The notes under the pieces were generated by a model, which saw only the letters and a program-made list of their open reading frames with translations, was not told the origin of the DNA and searched no databases. A DNA stretch of 64,000 nucleotides from Sphingomonas sp. BGYR3 (GTDB lineage: Bacteria > Pseudomonadota > Alphaproteobacteria > Sphingomonadales > Sphingomonadaceae): the NCBI RefSeq assembly GCF_025153455.1, contig NZ_JANZNT010000002.1:124001-188000 (forward strand), in the 5' to 3' direction. Below are positions 26,258-34,753 of this stretch, one piece after another; the first letter of the stretch is position 1, and each line of letters opens with the position of its first letter. The translations under genes and the position numbers were made by a program.

Positions 26258-26273
26258 GGGGGCCGACGCCCCC
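26258..26273. terminator. hairpin between convergent genes (symporter and gor)
   Basis: Stem GGGGGC / GCCCCC with a four-base loop, six bases after the symporter stop. No U-run on either strand, so termination is only likely. Confidence 0.4.
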
Positions 26274-26294
26274 CCCCGCCGCTTCGTCAGCGCA

Positions 26295-27641
26295 TTAGCG
26301 CATCAGCACCAGTTCCTCGGCCATGGTCGGGTGGATGGCGACGGTTGCGTCGAAATCCGCCTTGGTCAGCCCCGCCTTGACCGCGACGGCCGCGGCCTGA
26401 AGGATTTCGGGGGCGTCGGGGCCGATGATGTGGATGCCAAGGATGCGGCCGCTCTCCGCTTCGCACACCATCTTGTACAGCGCGCGTTCGTTGCGGCCGG
26501 CCAGCACGTTCTTCATGGCGCGGAAGTCGCTGGCATAGACCTTGACCGTGCCATATTTCAGCTTTGCCTGCCCCTCGGTCAGGCCGACGGCGGCGATGGG
26601 CGGATGGCTGAATACCGCGCTGGGGATGCAGTCATAATCCACGCGCGTCGGCTTGTTGCCATACACGCTGTCGGCAAAGGCCTGACCCTCGCGGATCGCG
26701 ACGGGGGTCAGCTGAACCCGGTCGGTGACGTCGCCCACGGCATAGATGCTGGGGCAGGCGGTACGGTTGTCCTCATCCACCGGGATCGCGCCGTTTTCGG
26801 CCAGGGTGATGCCGACCGCGTCCAGCCCCAGTCCCGCCGAATTGGGCACGCGGCCGGTGGCGAACATCACGCAATCGACATCGATATCCGGATGGCCGCT
26901 CATGCTGACGCGCAGGGTGCCGTCGGCCAGTTTCTCGATCCCCCGGAAGCTGGCGTTGAAGCGGAACTGGATCCCCTTCATCATGCTGATCTGCAACAGC
27001 CGGTCGCGGATCTGTTCGTCATAGCCGCGCAGGATCATGTCGGAGCGGTTCATCAGCGTGACCTCCGCCCCGAATTCGTTGAAGATGCCGGCAAATTCGT
27101 TGGCGATATAGCCAGCACCGGCGATCAGGATGCGGCGGGGCACGGCGGGCAGGTGAAATGCCTCGTTCGAGGTGATGCCATGTTCGGCGCCCGGACAATC
27201 CGGCACGTGCGGCCGCGCGCCGACCGCGATCAGGATGCGTTCCGCCGTGATGGTGCGGCCCGAGGCGAGCGTCACTTCATTGGGGCCGGACACGGTGGCG
27301 CGTTCGCCGATCACCGTCACATTGTTGCTTTCCAGCGTGTTGGTGTAGGCGCCGTTGATCCGGTCAACCTCCTTGAACACGTTGGCGGTCAGCCGCTGCC
27401 AGTCAAAGGCCACGTCCTTTGGCACGTCCCAGCCAAATTCGCGGGCATCGCGCAGATCCTCGGCAAAATGCGCGCCGTAAACGAGCAGCTTTTTGGGCAC
27501 GCAGCCCCGGATGACGCAGGTGCCGCCGACGCGATATTCCTCGGCAATCGCGACGCGCGTGCCATAGGCGCCGGCAACGCGGGCCGCCCGCACGCCGCCC
27601 GAACCCGCGCCGATGACGAAAAGGTCGTAGTCGAATGCCAT
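26295..27641 (-). CDS. gor: glutathione-disulfide reductase
   Basis: 448 residues, a class I flavin disulfide reductase. The FAD-binding start is DYDLFVIGAGSGGVRAARVA, the redox-active pair is Cys42/Cys47 in TCVIRGCVPKK, the NADP loop is GAGYIANEFAGIFNEFG, and the C-terminal catalytic His-Glu is in VAIHPTMAEELVLMR. The TCVIRGCVPKK form and the HPTxAEE tail favour glutathione reductase over lipoamide dehydrogenase (which has CLNxGC). It regenerates glutathione with NADPH in the cytosol, which couples functionally to the transhydrogenase elsewhere in this window. The start at 27641 drops a ten-residue upstream extension. Confidence 0.93.
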   Translation of the reverse strand: MAFDYDLFVIGAGSGGVRAARVAGAYGTRVAIAEEYRVGGTCVIRGCVPKKLLVYGAHFAEDLRDAREFGWDVPKDVAFDWQRLTANVFKEVDRINGAYTNTLESNNVTVIGERATVSGPNEVTLASGRTITAERILIAVGARPHVPDCPGAEHGITSNEAFHLPAVPRRILIAGAGYIANEFAGIFNEFGAEVTLMNRSDMILRGYDEQIRDRLLQISMMKGIQFRFNASFRGIEKLADGTLRVSMSGHPDIDVDCVMFATGRVPNSAGLGLDAVGITLAENGAIPVDEDNRTACPSIYAVGDVTDRVQLTPVAIREGQAFADSVYGNKPTRVDYDCIPSAVFSHPPIAAVGLTEGQAKLKYGTVKVYASDFRAMKNVLAGRNERALYKMVCEAESGRILGIHIIGPDAPEILQAAAVAVKAGLTKADFDATVAIHPTMAEELVLMR

Positions 27642-27701
27642 GAATTGTCCCCGGTGGATAAGGCCCGCCACTTAGGGTGCCGGGTGCCCGTCCGCTACCC
27701 G

Positions 27702-29195
27702 TCAGCCCAGCGCGCGGGCAATCAGGGCGTTGGTGCTGGCATCGAAATCAAGATCGCCGGCATCGGCGGCCTTGGCCATTTCCTTGCCCAGCTCCACCCC
27801 GAACTGGTCGAACGCATTGATGCCGAGCAGCACGGCGTTGACGAAGGTGCGGTGTTCGTAAAACGCGATGAGCGCGCCCAGCGTGCGCGGGTCGAGCGTA
27901 TCGAGCAGGATGGTCGAGGACGGCCGGTCGCCGGGATAGGCGCGGGCGGCATCGGCATTGGCCCGGCCCGCCATCAGTGCGGCCCCTTGGGCAAAGCAGT
28001 TGAGCAGCAGCTGGCGATGATGCGCCTCTGCCAGCGTGTCGCCCGGTTCGATGACCGCGATGAATTCAACGGGCACGATATGCGTGCCCTGATGCAGCAA
28101 CTGGAACACCGCGTGCTGGGCATCGGTGCCGACCCCGCCCCAGGTGATGGGCGCGGTGGCGCGGGTGACGGGCGTGCCGTCCGCCGTCACGCCCTTGCCA
28201 TTCGATTCCATCTCAAGCTGCTGAAGATAGCTGGGCAGCAGGCGGAGCCGTTCGTCATAGGCAAAGACCGCGCGGGTCGCGCAGCCCTTGACCTGCGTAT
28301 AATAGAGGTCGGCAAAGGCGGCGAGGACGGGGGCGTTGCGCTCCACCGGGCTGAGGCGGAAATGGCGGTCCATTTCGGCCGCGCCCTCCAGCAGTTCCTC
28401 GAACGCAGTCCAGCCAAGGCCGAGCGCGGCGGGAAAGCCGAGCGACGACCACAGCGAATAGCGGCCGCCCACGCTTTCCGAAAAGGGCAGGATGCGGGTT
28501 TCGTCGACGCCCCAGGCCACAGCCTTGTCCGGCGCGGCGGTCAGCGCGATGATCCGGCCATAGGGATCGGCAACCCCGCCCTCCGTCATCCAGCCAAGCG
28601 CGCTTTCGGCGTTGAGCAGGGTTTCGGTGGTCGTGAACGTCTTTGACGCGACCAGGATCAGCGTGGCGGCGGGATCGAACCGCTTCACCGCCTCTTCCAG
28701 GGCAAGGCCGTCGACATTGGACACGATGGCCACGTCATAGCGGCCGGCATCGCGGCCAAGCGCATCGACGATCAGGTCCGGGCCAAGGGCCGAACCGCCA
28801 ATGCCGATGTGCAGGATGTGCCGGACCGGGCCGAGCGCCTCTGCCTCGATCGCGTCGATCAGCGCGCGCATCCGCGACTGAAACCCGCGTGCGCGCGCCA
28901 CGCTGTCGGGGTTGCCTTCGCCGCGTTCGGCGGTGTGTTCGACGGCGCGCCCTTCCGTCACGTTGACGACCGCGCCGCTGAACAGCGCATCGCGCGCGGC
29001 CGTCAGGCCTGCTGCGTCGGCCAGCCCGGCAAAGGCGGACAGGGCGGCATCGTCCAGATGCGTTTTGGACCAGTCGAAATGGAGGCCGGCGACCCCGAGG
29101 CTGAGATGGTCGACGCGCGCCGGATCGGCGGCGAACAGATCGGCCAGCGGGCGCGGCGAAAGCGCGTCGACGGCAGCCCAAGCGGAATCGGTCAT
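27702..29195 (-). CDS. pgi: glucose-6-phosphate isomerase
   Basis: 497 residues from the ATG at 29195 with GGAAGGGA before it. A second in-frame ATG five codons upstream overlaps that ribosome site and is less likely. PGI signatures are present: the sugar-phosphate loop HIGIGGSALGPDLIVDALG, ASKTFTTTETLLNAESALGW, and the C-terminal FDQFGVELGKEMAK. It interconverts glucose-6-phosphate and fructose-6-phosphate. It is slightly shorter than the 549-residue E. coli enzyme, as usual in this group. It is divergent from lepB; a very long antisense open frame extends beyond it but is a shadow of lepB-rnc-era. Confidence 0.96.
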   Translation of the reverse strand: MTDSAWAAVDALSPRPLADLFAADPARVDHLSLGVAGLHFDWSKTHLDDAALSAFAGLADAAGLTAARDALFSGAVVNVTEGRAVEHTAERGEGNPDSVARARGFQSRMRALIDAIEAEALGPVRHILHIGIGGSALGPDLIVDALGRDAGRYDVAIVSNVDGLALEEAVKRFDPAATLILVASKTFTTTETLLNAESALGWMTEGGVADPYGRIIALTAAPDKAVAWGVDETRILPFSESVGGRYSLWSSLGFPAALGLGWTAFEELLEGAAEMDRHFRLSPVERNAPVLAAFADLYYTQVKGCATRAVFAYDERLRLLPSYLQQLEMESNGKGVTADGTPVTRATAPITWGGVGTDAQHAVFQLLHQGTHIVPVEFIAVIEPGDTLAEAHHRQLLLNCFAQGAALMAGRANADAARAYPGDRPSSTILLDTLDPRTLGALIAFYEHRTFVNAVLLGINAFDQFGVELGKEMAKAADAGDLDFDASTNALIARALG

Positions 29196-29297
29196 GTCGG
29201 TCCCTTCCATTGTCCGAGCGCGCCTTAGCGTCGGCTTGCGCGGCTTTCCACCGGAAAGGCGGCTTGACGCACCGCCGCCCGCCCGCGATGGAGGGCC

Positions 29298-30107
29298 ATG
29301 CCGCACGCATCCCGATCCGCCGCCGTCCGGGCGGGCAAGCGTTCCGAACTGGTCGATACGCTGTTGTTCCTGGTCAAGCTGATCGTGCTGGTCGTGATCG
29401 TGCGCAGTTTCCTGTTTTCGCCGTTCAGCATCCCGTCGGGGTCGATGCTGCCGCGGCTGCTGGTCGGTGATTACCTGTTCATCACAAAATGGAACTATGG
29501 CTATTCCCGCTATTCGCTGCCCTATGGCGTGCCGCTGATTTCCGGGCGCATCCTGTCGACCATGCCGGAACGGGGCGATGTGGTGGTGTTCAAGGCGCCG
29601 CCGCTGGCCAAGGATGACTGGATCAAGCGGGTCATCGGCCTGCCCGGCGATACCGTCCAGATGCGGGGCGGCACGCTGATCCTGAACGGACGGGCGGTGC
29701 CAAAGGACCGGATCGCCGATTTCACCGTGCCGGTCAGCCCGAACAGCCGGTGCGCGGAACCCATGATGGATACCGATGCGACGGGGCAGCAATTCTGCCG
29801 ATATCCGCAGTTTCTGGAAACGCTGCCGGGCGGGCGCAGCTATCGCGTGCTGGATCAGGGGTTTGCCCCCGCCGCCGATGATACGCCCGTGTACACCGTG
29901 CCCGCGGGTCACGTGTTCCTGATGGGCGACAACCGCGATGATTCGATGGACAGCCGGTTCGCCAGCGGGATCGGGTTCGTACCGCTGGAAAACCTTGAGG
30001 GGCGGGCGGCCGTCACCTTCTGGTCCACCGACGGGTCGGCGGAATGGATCAAGCCGTGGACATGGGTAAGCGCCGCCCGCTTCGAGCGGATCGGCGAGGG
30101 TTTTTAG
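29298..30107 (+). CDS. lepB: signal peptidase I
   Basis: 269 residues. One membrane helix (TLLFLVKLIVLVVIVRSFLF, 21-40) is followed by the periplasmic catalytic domain. Nucleophile Ser49 is in FSIPSGSMLPRLLVGD and general base Lys110 in DDWIKRVIGLPGD. The GDNRDDSMDSR box near the C-terminus completes the family pattern. It removes Sec/Tat signal peptides after export. It leads the conserved lepB-rnc-era operon; the rnc GTG follows its stop by three bases. Confidence 0.97.
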   Translation: MPHASRSAAVRAGKRSELVDTLLFLVKLIVLVVIVRSFLFSPFSIPSGSMLPRLLVGDYLFITKWNYGYSRYSLPYGVPLISGRILSTMPERGDVVVFKAPPLAKDDWIKRVIGLPGDTVQMRGGTLILNGRAVPKDRIADFTVPVSPNSRCAEPMMDTDATGQQFCRYPQFLETLPGGRSYRVLDQGFAPAADDTPVYTVPAGHVFLMGDNRDDSMDSRFASGIGFVPLENLEGRAAVTFWSTDGSAEWIKPWTWVSAARFERIGEGF

Positions 30108-30110
30108 GCC

Positions 30111-30776
30111 GTGACGAGCGCGGCGGAATGGATTGCCGCAACCTTTGGCGTTGCGGACAGGCTGGCCGATTTCGAGCGGGCGCTGACGCATGGCAGCCAG
30201 GCGGCGGCGAATTACGAACGGCTGGAGTTCCTGGGCGACCGGGTGCTGGGGCTGGCGATGGCGACGTGGCTGTACGAACGCTTTCCCGCCGAGCCGGAGG
30301 GGGCGTTGTCGCGGCGGTTCAATGCGCTGGTCACGGGCGCTGTCTGCGCCGATGTGGCGCGCGGGCTGGGCGTCGTGCCGCATCTGAGGCTGGGCAAGCA
30401 GGCGCGGGACGACGGCGCGGCGCAGAGCGACAATGTGCTGGGCGATGTGATGGAGGCGCTGATCGGGGCGCTGTATCTGGCGCGCGGGTTCGATGCGGCG
30501 GCGGCGTTCGTCCGCGCCGCATGGGCCGACCGGATCGAGACGCAGGTCAAGGCGCCGCGCCATCCCAAATCGGCGTTGCAGGAATGGGCGGCGGCGCATC
30601 AGCGGCGGCCGCCGGAATACAGCCTGGTCGAGCGCAGCGGGCCGCAGCACGCGCCGCGCTTCATCGTCCGGGTCACCATTGGCAAGCTGGCCGAAGCGAC
30701 GGGCGAGGGGACGAGCAAGCAGGAGGCGGAAACGGCCGCTGCTGCTGCGCTGTTGGCCGAGCTGGAACAAGAATGA
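30111..30776 (+). CDS. rnc: ribonuclease III
   Basis: 221 residues with a GTG start. The catalytic signature ERLEFLGDRVLGL is at 37-49 and the second acidic site is in SDNVLGDVMEALIGALYLA. The C-terminal double-stranded RNA-binding domain (about 150-221) includes PEYSLVERSGPQHAPRF and GEGTSKQEAETAAAAALLAE. It processes rRNA precursors and structured mRNAs. Tightly packed between lepB and era. Confidence 0.97.
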   Translation: MTSAAEWIAATFGVADRLADFERALTHGSQAAANYERLEFLGDRVLGLAMATWLYERFPAEPEGALSRRFNALVTGAVCADVARGLGVVPHLRLGKQARDDGAAQSDNVLGDVMEALIGALYLARGFDAAAAFVRAAWADRIETQVKAPRHPKSALQEWAAAHQRRPPEYSLVERSGPQHAPRFIVRVTIGKLAEATGEGTSKQEAETAAAAALLAELEQE

Positions 30777-30785
30777 TGGAAATCG

Positions 30786-31685
30786 ATGGATTCTGAACAG
30801 AAATGCGGCCTGGTGGCTGTGCTGGGTGCGCCCAATGCGGGCAAATCGACGCTGGTCAACGCGCTGGTCGGCCAGAAGGTCGCGATCGTCAGCCCCAAGG
30901 CGCAGACGACGCGCGCCCGGTTGATGGGCATTGCCATCGAAGGGTCGACGCAGCTGATCCTGGTCGACACGCCCGGCATCTTTGCCCCCGAACGCCGGCT
31001 GGACCGGGCGATGGTCGCCGCGGCATGGGGCGGGGCCGAGGGGGCGGACGCCATCGCACTGGTCGTCGATGCCAAGGGCGGCCTGCCCGAACGGGTCATG
31101 GAGATCGTGGACGGCATTGCCGCGCGGCCGGAGCCCAAGATCCTGGTCCTGAACAAGGTCGACATTGCCGACAAGCCGCGATTGCTGACCCATGCCCAGC
31201 GGCTGAACGAGCGGCTGGCGTTCGACGAGACGTTCTTTGTTTCCGCCACCAGCGGCGACGGGGTGGCCGAGATGAAGGCCGCGCTGGCCGCCCGGATGCC
31301 GGCGGGGCCGTGGCATTTCCCCGAGGACCAGGTGTCGGACGCGACCGACCGGATGCTGGCCGCCGAGGTGACGCGCGAGCAGATCTACCTGCAACTGCAC
31401 GCCGAACTGCCCTATGCCAGCGCCATCGAGACCGAGAAATATTCGGAGCGCGAGGACGGGTCGGTCGAAATCCACCAGCAGATCTTTGTCGCCCGCGACA
31501 CGCAGCGCGCCATCGTGCTGGGCAAGGGCGGGCAGCGGATCAAGGAGATCGGCGCGCGCGCCCGCGCCGAGCTGGAGCGGATCATGGGCGTTCGCGTTCA
31601 CCTGTACCTGCATGTCAAGGTGAACCCTCGGTGGGAGGAGGATCGCAGCCTGTACCGGGACATCGGGCTGGACTGGGTGGATTAA
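30786..31685 (+). CDS. era: GTPase Era (30S ribosome assembly)
   Basis: 299 residues. G1 is GAPNAGKST, with the switch region TTRARLMGI, G3 DTPG and G4 NKVD. The C-terminal KH domain contains VLGKGGQRIKEIGARARAEL. Era binds the 3' end of 16S rRNA during small-subunit maturation. The ATG at 30786 gives MDSEQKCGLVAVLG, a normal length and start. It converges with the oxygenase-like gene, nine bases apart. Confidence 0.97.
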   Translation: MDSEQKCGLVAVLGAPNAGKSTLVNALVGQKVAIVSPKAQTTRARLMGIAIEGSTQLILVDTPGIFAPERRLDRAMVAAAWGGAEGADAIALVVDAKGGLPERVMEIVDGIAARPEPKILVLNKVDIADKPRLLTHAQRLNERLAFDETFFVSATSGDGVAEMKAALAARMPAGPWHFPEDQVSDATDRMLAAEVTREQIYLQLHAELPYASAIETEKYSEREDGSVEIHQQIFVARDTQRAIVLGKGGQRIKEIGARARAELERIMGVRVHLYLHVKVNPRWEEDRSLYRDIGLDWVD

Positions 31686-31694
31686 GCCAGCTTC

Positions 31695-32309
31695 CTATCC
31701 CGCGGCGAAGAACATCAGCATCACGAGCCGGCCATTGTCCGCCCGGTCGCCAAAGCCGGGCGCGCTGTTGTGGAACATCCAGGGCGAAAACAGGATCAGC
31801 CGGTTGTAGCGCATGGGCGCGGTGAACGTCTTTTCCCACTTTGCCGGTTTCAGCGTGTCGGCATTGACCACCTGTTCCACCAGATCGTCGGGATGGGCGA
31901 ACCCGGCGCGCACCACCCCGTCCAGCGTCGGCGGCACCCGGTCCAGCCCGGTGCGGCGGTGGCGAAAGAAATCGGTGCCGCCCCGGCAATCCTGATCCCG
32001 GTTGAGATAAAGGATGCCGGAATAGAAGCACGGATCGACATGAACGCCCGACAGCCCGCGATCCCCGCGCAGCGTCAGGCGGCAATGCCCGTGGCTGGTC
32101 CCTGGCGCAGGGCGCACGGGCGCACCGATGATGCGCCCCACGGTTTCGTCCAGCCCCGGAATGGCAAGCGCCCGGTCGGACAAGAGGCCGGGATAATTCC
32201 CGTCCTTTCCCGCCGGATCATAGCCAAGCCGCAGCGCAGCCGCCCGGGCATCATCCGGATTGGCGAGGAAATCATCGATGATGAGAAAGGAGGGCACGGT
32301 CACCGCCAT
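31695..32309 (-). CDS. DUF6445 family protein, 2OG-Fe(II)-oxygenase-like
   Basis: 204 residues from the ATG at 32309; a longer frame upstream has no family sequence. The double-stranded beta-helix pattern is visible: the HxD pair in GVHVDPCFYSGILYLN, the distal His in FSPWMFHNSAPGFG and an Arg in the last strand (NGRLVMLMFF). These are the iron and 2-oxoglutarate ligands expected of such enzymes. The substrate is unknown. The family often occurs in sphingomonads and caulobacters near tryptophan-halogenase or TonB genes, but none is here. Confidence 0.7.
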   Translation of the reverse strand: MAVTVPSFLIIDDFLANPDDARAAALRLGYDPAGKDGNYPGLLSDRALAIPGLDETVGRIIGAPVRPAPGTSHGHCRLTLRGDRGLSGVHVDPCFYSGILYLNRDQDCRGGTDFFRHRRTGLDRVPPTLDGVVRAGFAHPDDLVEQVVNADTLKPAKWEKTFTAPMRYNRLILFSPWMFHNSAPGFGDRADNGRLVMLMFFAAG

Positions 32310-32401
32310 AGACCTATCGCGGGCGAGGTGCGGGGGAAAGGGTGTGCCGCGACCTGTCGGCGCGGGGATGGACCATGCGCGGCATTGGGCATGGGGCAGG
32401 G

Positions 32402-32425
32402 TTGACTTGTCCAGAAGATTGTCCA
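32402..32425 (+). promoter_or_regulatory. promoter/operator of the toxin-antitoxin pair
   Basis: A TTGACT (-35-like) at 32402-32407 is overlapped by two direct TTGTCCA repeats (32407-32413 and 32419-32425), twelve bases apart, about one helical turn. Antitoxins of the Phd/YefM type repress their own operon by binding repeats at this place. A -10 box is not clear. Confidence 0.4.
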
Positions 32426-32436
32426 TGTTTCGGCCC

Positions 32437-32685
32437 ATGGACGCCGTCAGCTATTCCGAAGCGCGCGAGAACCTGAAAGCGATGATCGACAAGGTCGTCG
32501 CCGACCGTGCGCCGCTGGCCATCACGCGCCAGCGCGGCGAGGGCGCGGTGCTGATTTCCGCAAGCGAATGGGCATCCATTGAAGAGACGCTGTATCTGCT
32601 GCGCTCTCCGAAAAACGCCGAGCGATTGCTGGAAGCGGTGCGCGGGTTTGAAAGCGGCGAAGCGCCGGGCATCCCGTTTCCGTGA
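32437..32685 (+). CDS. YefM/Phd family antitoxin
   Basis: 82 residues from the ATG at 32437 (an alternative ATG at 32425 would add four residues). The N-terminus DAVSYSEARENLKAMIDKVV, then APLAITRQRGEGAVLISASE and WASIEETLYLLRSPKNAERL, is the YefM pattern: a Phd/YefM DNA-binding fold plus a C-terminal helix that blocks the toxin. The stop overlaps the toxin GTG by four bases, the normal coupled arrangement. Confidence 0.93.
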   Translation: MDAVSYSEARENLKAMIDKVVADRAPLAITRQRGEGAVLISASEWASIEETLYLLRSPKNAERLLEAVRGFESGEAPGIPFP

Positions 32686-32948
32686 AGGTTTCGTTCTGGC
32701 CGACGGCGTGGGACGATTACCGCCATTGGCAGGAGCATGACCCCAAGCTGACCGACAAGATCAACGCATTGATCGAGGAATGTCGGCGGCACCCGTTCAA
32801 GGGGACGGGCAAGCCGGAACCGCTGGGTGGCAACCTATCCGGATGGTGGTCCCGGCGGATCAACCATGAACACCGGCTGGTCTATCGCGTGGCGGGGAGC
32901 GGCAAGGATCAGGAACTGCAGGTCGCCCAGTGCCGATATCATTATTAA
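32682..32948 (+). CDS. YoeB/Txe family mRNA-interferase toxin
   Basis: 88 residues with a GTG start. RelE-fold sequence: FWPTAWDDYRHWQEHDPKL, then IEECRRHPFKGTGKPEPLGG, WWSRRINHEHRLVYRV and the terminal CRYHY. The family active site (Glu in the KPEPL loop, Arg in the HRLVYRV strand, and His-Tyr at the C-terminus) is intact. YoeB cleaves ribosome-bound mRNA when YefM is degraded. It borders the AT-rich GIY-YIG gene. Confidence 0.94.
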   Translation: MKVSFWPTAWDDYRHWQEHDPKLTDKINALIEECRRHPFKGTGKPEPLGGNLSGWWSRRINHEHRLVYRVAGSGKDQELQVAQCRYHY

Positions 32949-32973
32949 GGGGGGCTATGTCCCTAGAAGTCGT

Positions 32974-33915
32974 TCAATACACATTATCAGGAATAACTAT
33001 CTGTAGTTCAGGATCACTTTGCGCGATTTTCCATTCAGCGTAAGTTCGTTTTGTTCCTTTCAACTTCCACTCAGTACGGCCATTTGCGTTCCGGTCCAGC
33101 ACGACAGCGGCCGCTGCAGAAGGACTATTAAACGAGAATGGCGCGTTAAATCGATAAAGGCCTTCTCCATTATCCTGCAATAAACCTTTAGCAATCAACG
33201 ATGCTCTCAAGGTCGAATAAGTGTTTGACTGAAAACCTGAATCTTTGAGCGCTAAAGAGCCCTCTAAGACAATAAATTCTCCATCTTCCTCGACTGCGTC
33301 AGCTGCGGCGCCCGCCTTATGACGGATCTCAAATTTGATCTCGCCATAAGTACGCTGTTCGAGAGGAGCCAGAATTTGTACCGCCGCTTTTGGTTGAGGC
33401 TTCAACAAATCTAGCCCGATCACAGGCAAAATAACCTGCAGGTTCAGCAGGAACTGTTCCATGTTGGCTTGATCAGCTTCGGGTAGACGCCGCCTCGAGC
33501 CAGACGGCTGCGTCCCGTTATCAAGCTCTACCCGTTTTGCTGAGGCAGCCATCTCAATCAGACGAGCTTCAAGATACTCGACATGGCCCTTAGACAAATC
33601 GTCGTCACTTGTCGTCACCGCGATCGCGGTTTCCCAAAACCCGCGTTGACCAGCGCTCTGTTTAATGCGCTCCACAACACTATTTGCGGATCCGATATAT
33701 GCTCGTGTGCCACCTTGTCGCTGAGGATCAGGGCCATGAAGAATGTAGATACCTGTTCGATCAAGCTCAGGCCTCGCAAGCAATGCGCCAAAAGTCGAAT
33801 CGGTCGCAACAAAAGTAAGGCCAGTCCAGCCATGGATCGTTGCTTTACGTAGGCCGTTCGGCGTTCCGTTCACGAGAAATAGTTGGATTGTTCGTCCGAA
33901 CTGCGTGTCAGACAT
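32974..33915 (-). CDS. GIY-YIG nuclease-fold protein with C-terminal DUF4357 domain
   Basis: 313 residues. A GIY-YIG domain occupies about 50-135: RTGIYILHGPDP supplies the first motif, TRAYIGSANSVVERIKQSA the second, and a Glu in HVEYLEARLIEMA the catalytic acid. A DUF4357 domain at the C-terminus has GFQSNTYSTLRASLIAKGLL and FSFNSPSAAAAVVLDRNANG. The combination occurs in accessory regions, probably as defence or selfish nucleases; the role is unproven. The gene is about half A+T, in sharp contrast to its neighbours. Its ribosome site (GAGGA) overlaps the stop of the duplicated thiC tail twelve bases upstream, so the two arrived or were joined together. Confidence 0.85.
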   Translation of the reverse strand: MSDTQFGRTIQLFLVNGTPNGLRKATIHGWTGLTFVATDSTFGALLARPELDRTGIYILHGPDPQRQGGTRAYIGSANSVVERIKQSAGQRGFWETAIAVTTSDDDLSKGHVEYLEARLIEMAASAKRVELDNGTQPSGSRRRLPEADQANMEQFLLNLQVILPVIGLDLLKPQPKAAVQILAPLEQRTYGEIKFEIRHKAGAAADAVEEDGEFIVLEGSLALKDSGFQSNTYSTLRASLIAKGLLQDNGEGLYRFNAPFSFNSPSAAAAVVLDRNANGRTEWKLKGTKRTYAEWKIAQSDPELQIVIPDNVY

Positions 33916-33927
33916 AGATATCGATCC

Positions 33928-34056
33928 TCAATTATGCTCGCGCCCGGTCTCGATATAAATCTTGCTTATTTCTGCCATGCCGGCAAGGGCTGCAGCTTTG
34001 CTGGCGGCGGCGGTTTCTGCGCCGGTGGGGCCGGTGATGAGGAAGTCACCGACGCT
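33928..34056 (-). pseudogene. diverged second copy of the thiC 3' end
   Basis: Read on the minus strand this gives [20 protein letters not shown], then [20 protein letters not shown], then HN and TGA. The real thiC ends [40 protein letters not shown] and nine further residues. The central part (about 33974-34034) is nearly base-identical to thiC. The terminal part is AT-rich and diverged with mostly conservative changes, so this is not a recent tandem duplication. It lacks the rest of thiC. Either it is the displaced 3' end left by an integration, or a foreign thiC tail carried in with the GIY-YIG gene. Confidence 0.8.
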
Positions 34057-34102
34057 AATCTTTTAGCCGGCACGCGCGCAAATTCGCGTCCGCTCCGCCG
34101 TC

Positions 34103-34615
34103 CTACTCCTTCGGCTCCGCCGGTTCGACCACATCCAAGTTCCGTTCCCAGCCTTCATTCTGGAGGACCAGGGTCTGGATGGCGACGGCGTTTCCGTTGG
34201 CGTCGAGGTCGGGCATGGCGGTGTATTCCGAGGGCCAGCAGCGATAGAGGCGATAGGCGGTGGCGACCTGGCCCGCTTCGTTCATCAGTTCGATGACGAT
34301 ATCCTTGCGGAAATCGGCCAGCGCCATTTCGTCGCCCGCCCCGGCGTCCAGCCGGTGGACGCGATTGGCCCATGCTTCGAATTCCGTATCGTGGGTGACG
34401 CCGCGTTCGATGGTGACGGGTTCGTAGCGGGTGATGCCTGGCGAGCGGCGGGGGCGGGACGGGTCGCCGCCCTCGCGATGTTCGACCACTTCGGTGATTC
34501 GGCGCAGCGCGCTGATTTTCGAGATGCCGGCGACGACGCGGCCGTCCCATTTCACGCGGAACTTGAAGCCCTTGTAAGGATCGAAGCGGTTCGGATTGAC
34601 GGTGAACTGCGGCAT
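34103..34615 (-). CDS. contractile-tail tube protein (T4 gp19 / eCIS Pvc1-like)
   Basis: 170 residues from the ATG at 34615, preceded by AAGGGGGG (a GTG two codons upstream is possible). The sequence FTVNPNRFDPYKGFKFRVKW, ISKISALRRITEVVEHREGG, ITRYEPVTIERGVTHDTEFE and VIELMNEAGQVATAYRLYRC matches the tail-tube family of T4-like phages and extracellular contractile injection systems. It would stack as hexamers to form the inner tube. No sheath, baseplate, spike, AAA ATPase or toxin gene is present nearby, so it cannot assemble alone unless other parts are elsewhere in the genome. Confidence 0.8.
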   Translation of the reverse strand: MPQFTVNPNRFDPYKGFKFRVKWDGRVVAGISKISALRRITEVVEHREGGDPSRPRRSPGITRYEPVTIERGVTHDTEFEAWANRVHRLDAGAGDEMALADFRKDIVIELMNEAGQVATAYRLYRCWPSEYTAMPDLDANGNAVAIQTLVLQNEGWERNLDVVEPAEPKE

Positions 34616-34753
34616 GAGCACCCCCCTTGTGCTGCGGTTGCCGGGGGATGAGGCGTGAGCTGGGCGCGCGAGTCAATCGCCGCGTGCTGCCCCCGCCATG
34701 CCGGTCTCGCCGAGGGGCCGGGGCAGGGGGCCGCTGTGCCCGATGTGCCGCGC

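Noticed and set aside
29196-31613. Apparent 800-codon N-terminal extension of pgi on the minus strand
   Set aside because: It is antisense to lepB, rnc and era, all of which have clear family motifs, and the pgi start with its ribosome site is at 29195.
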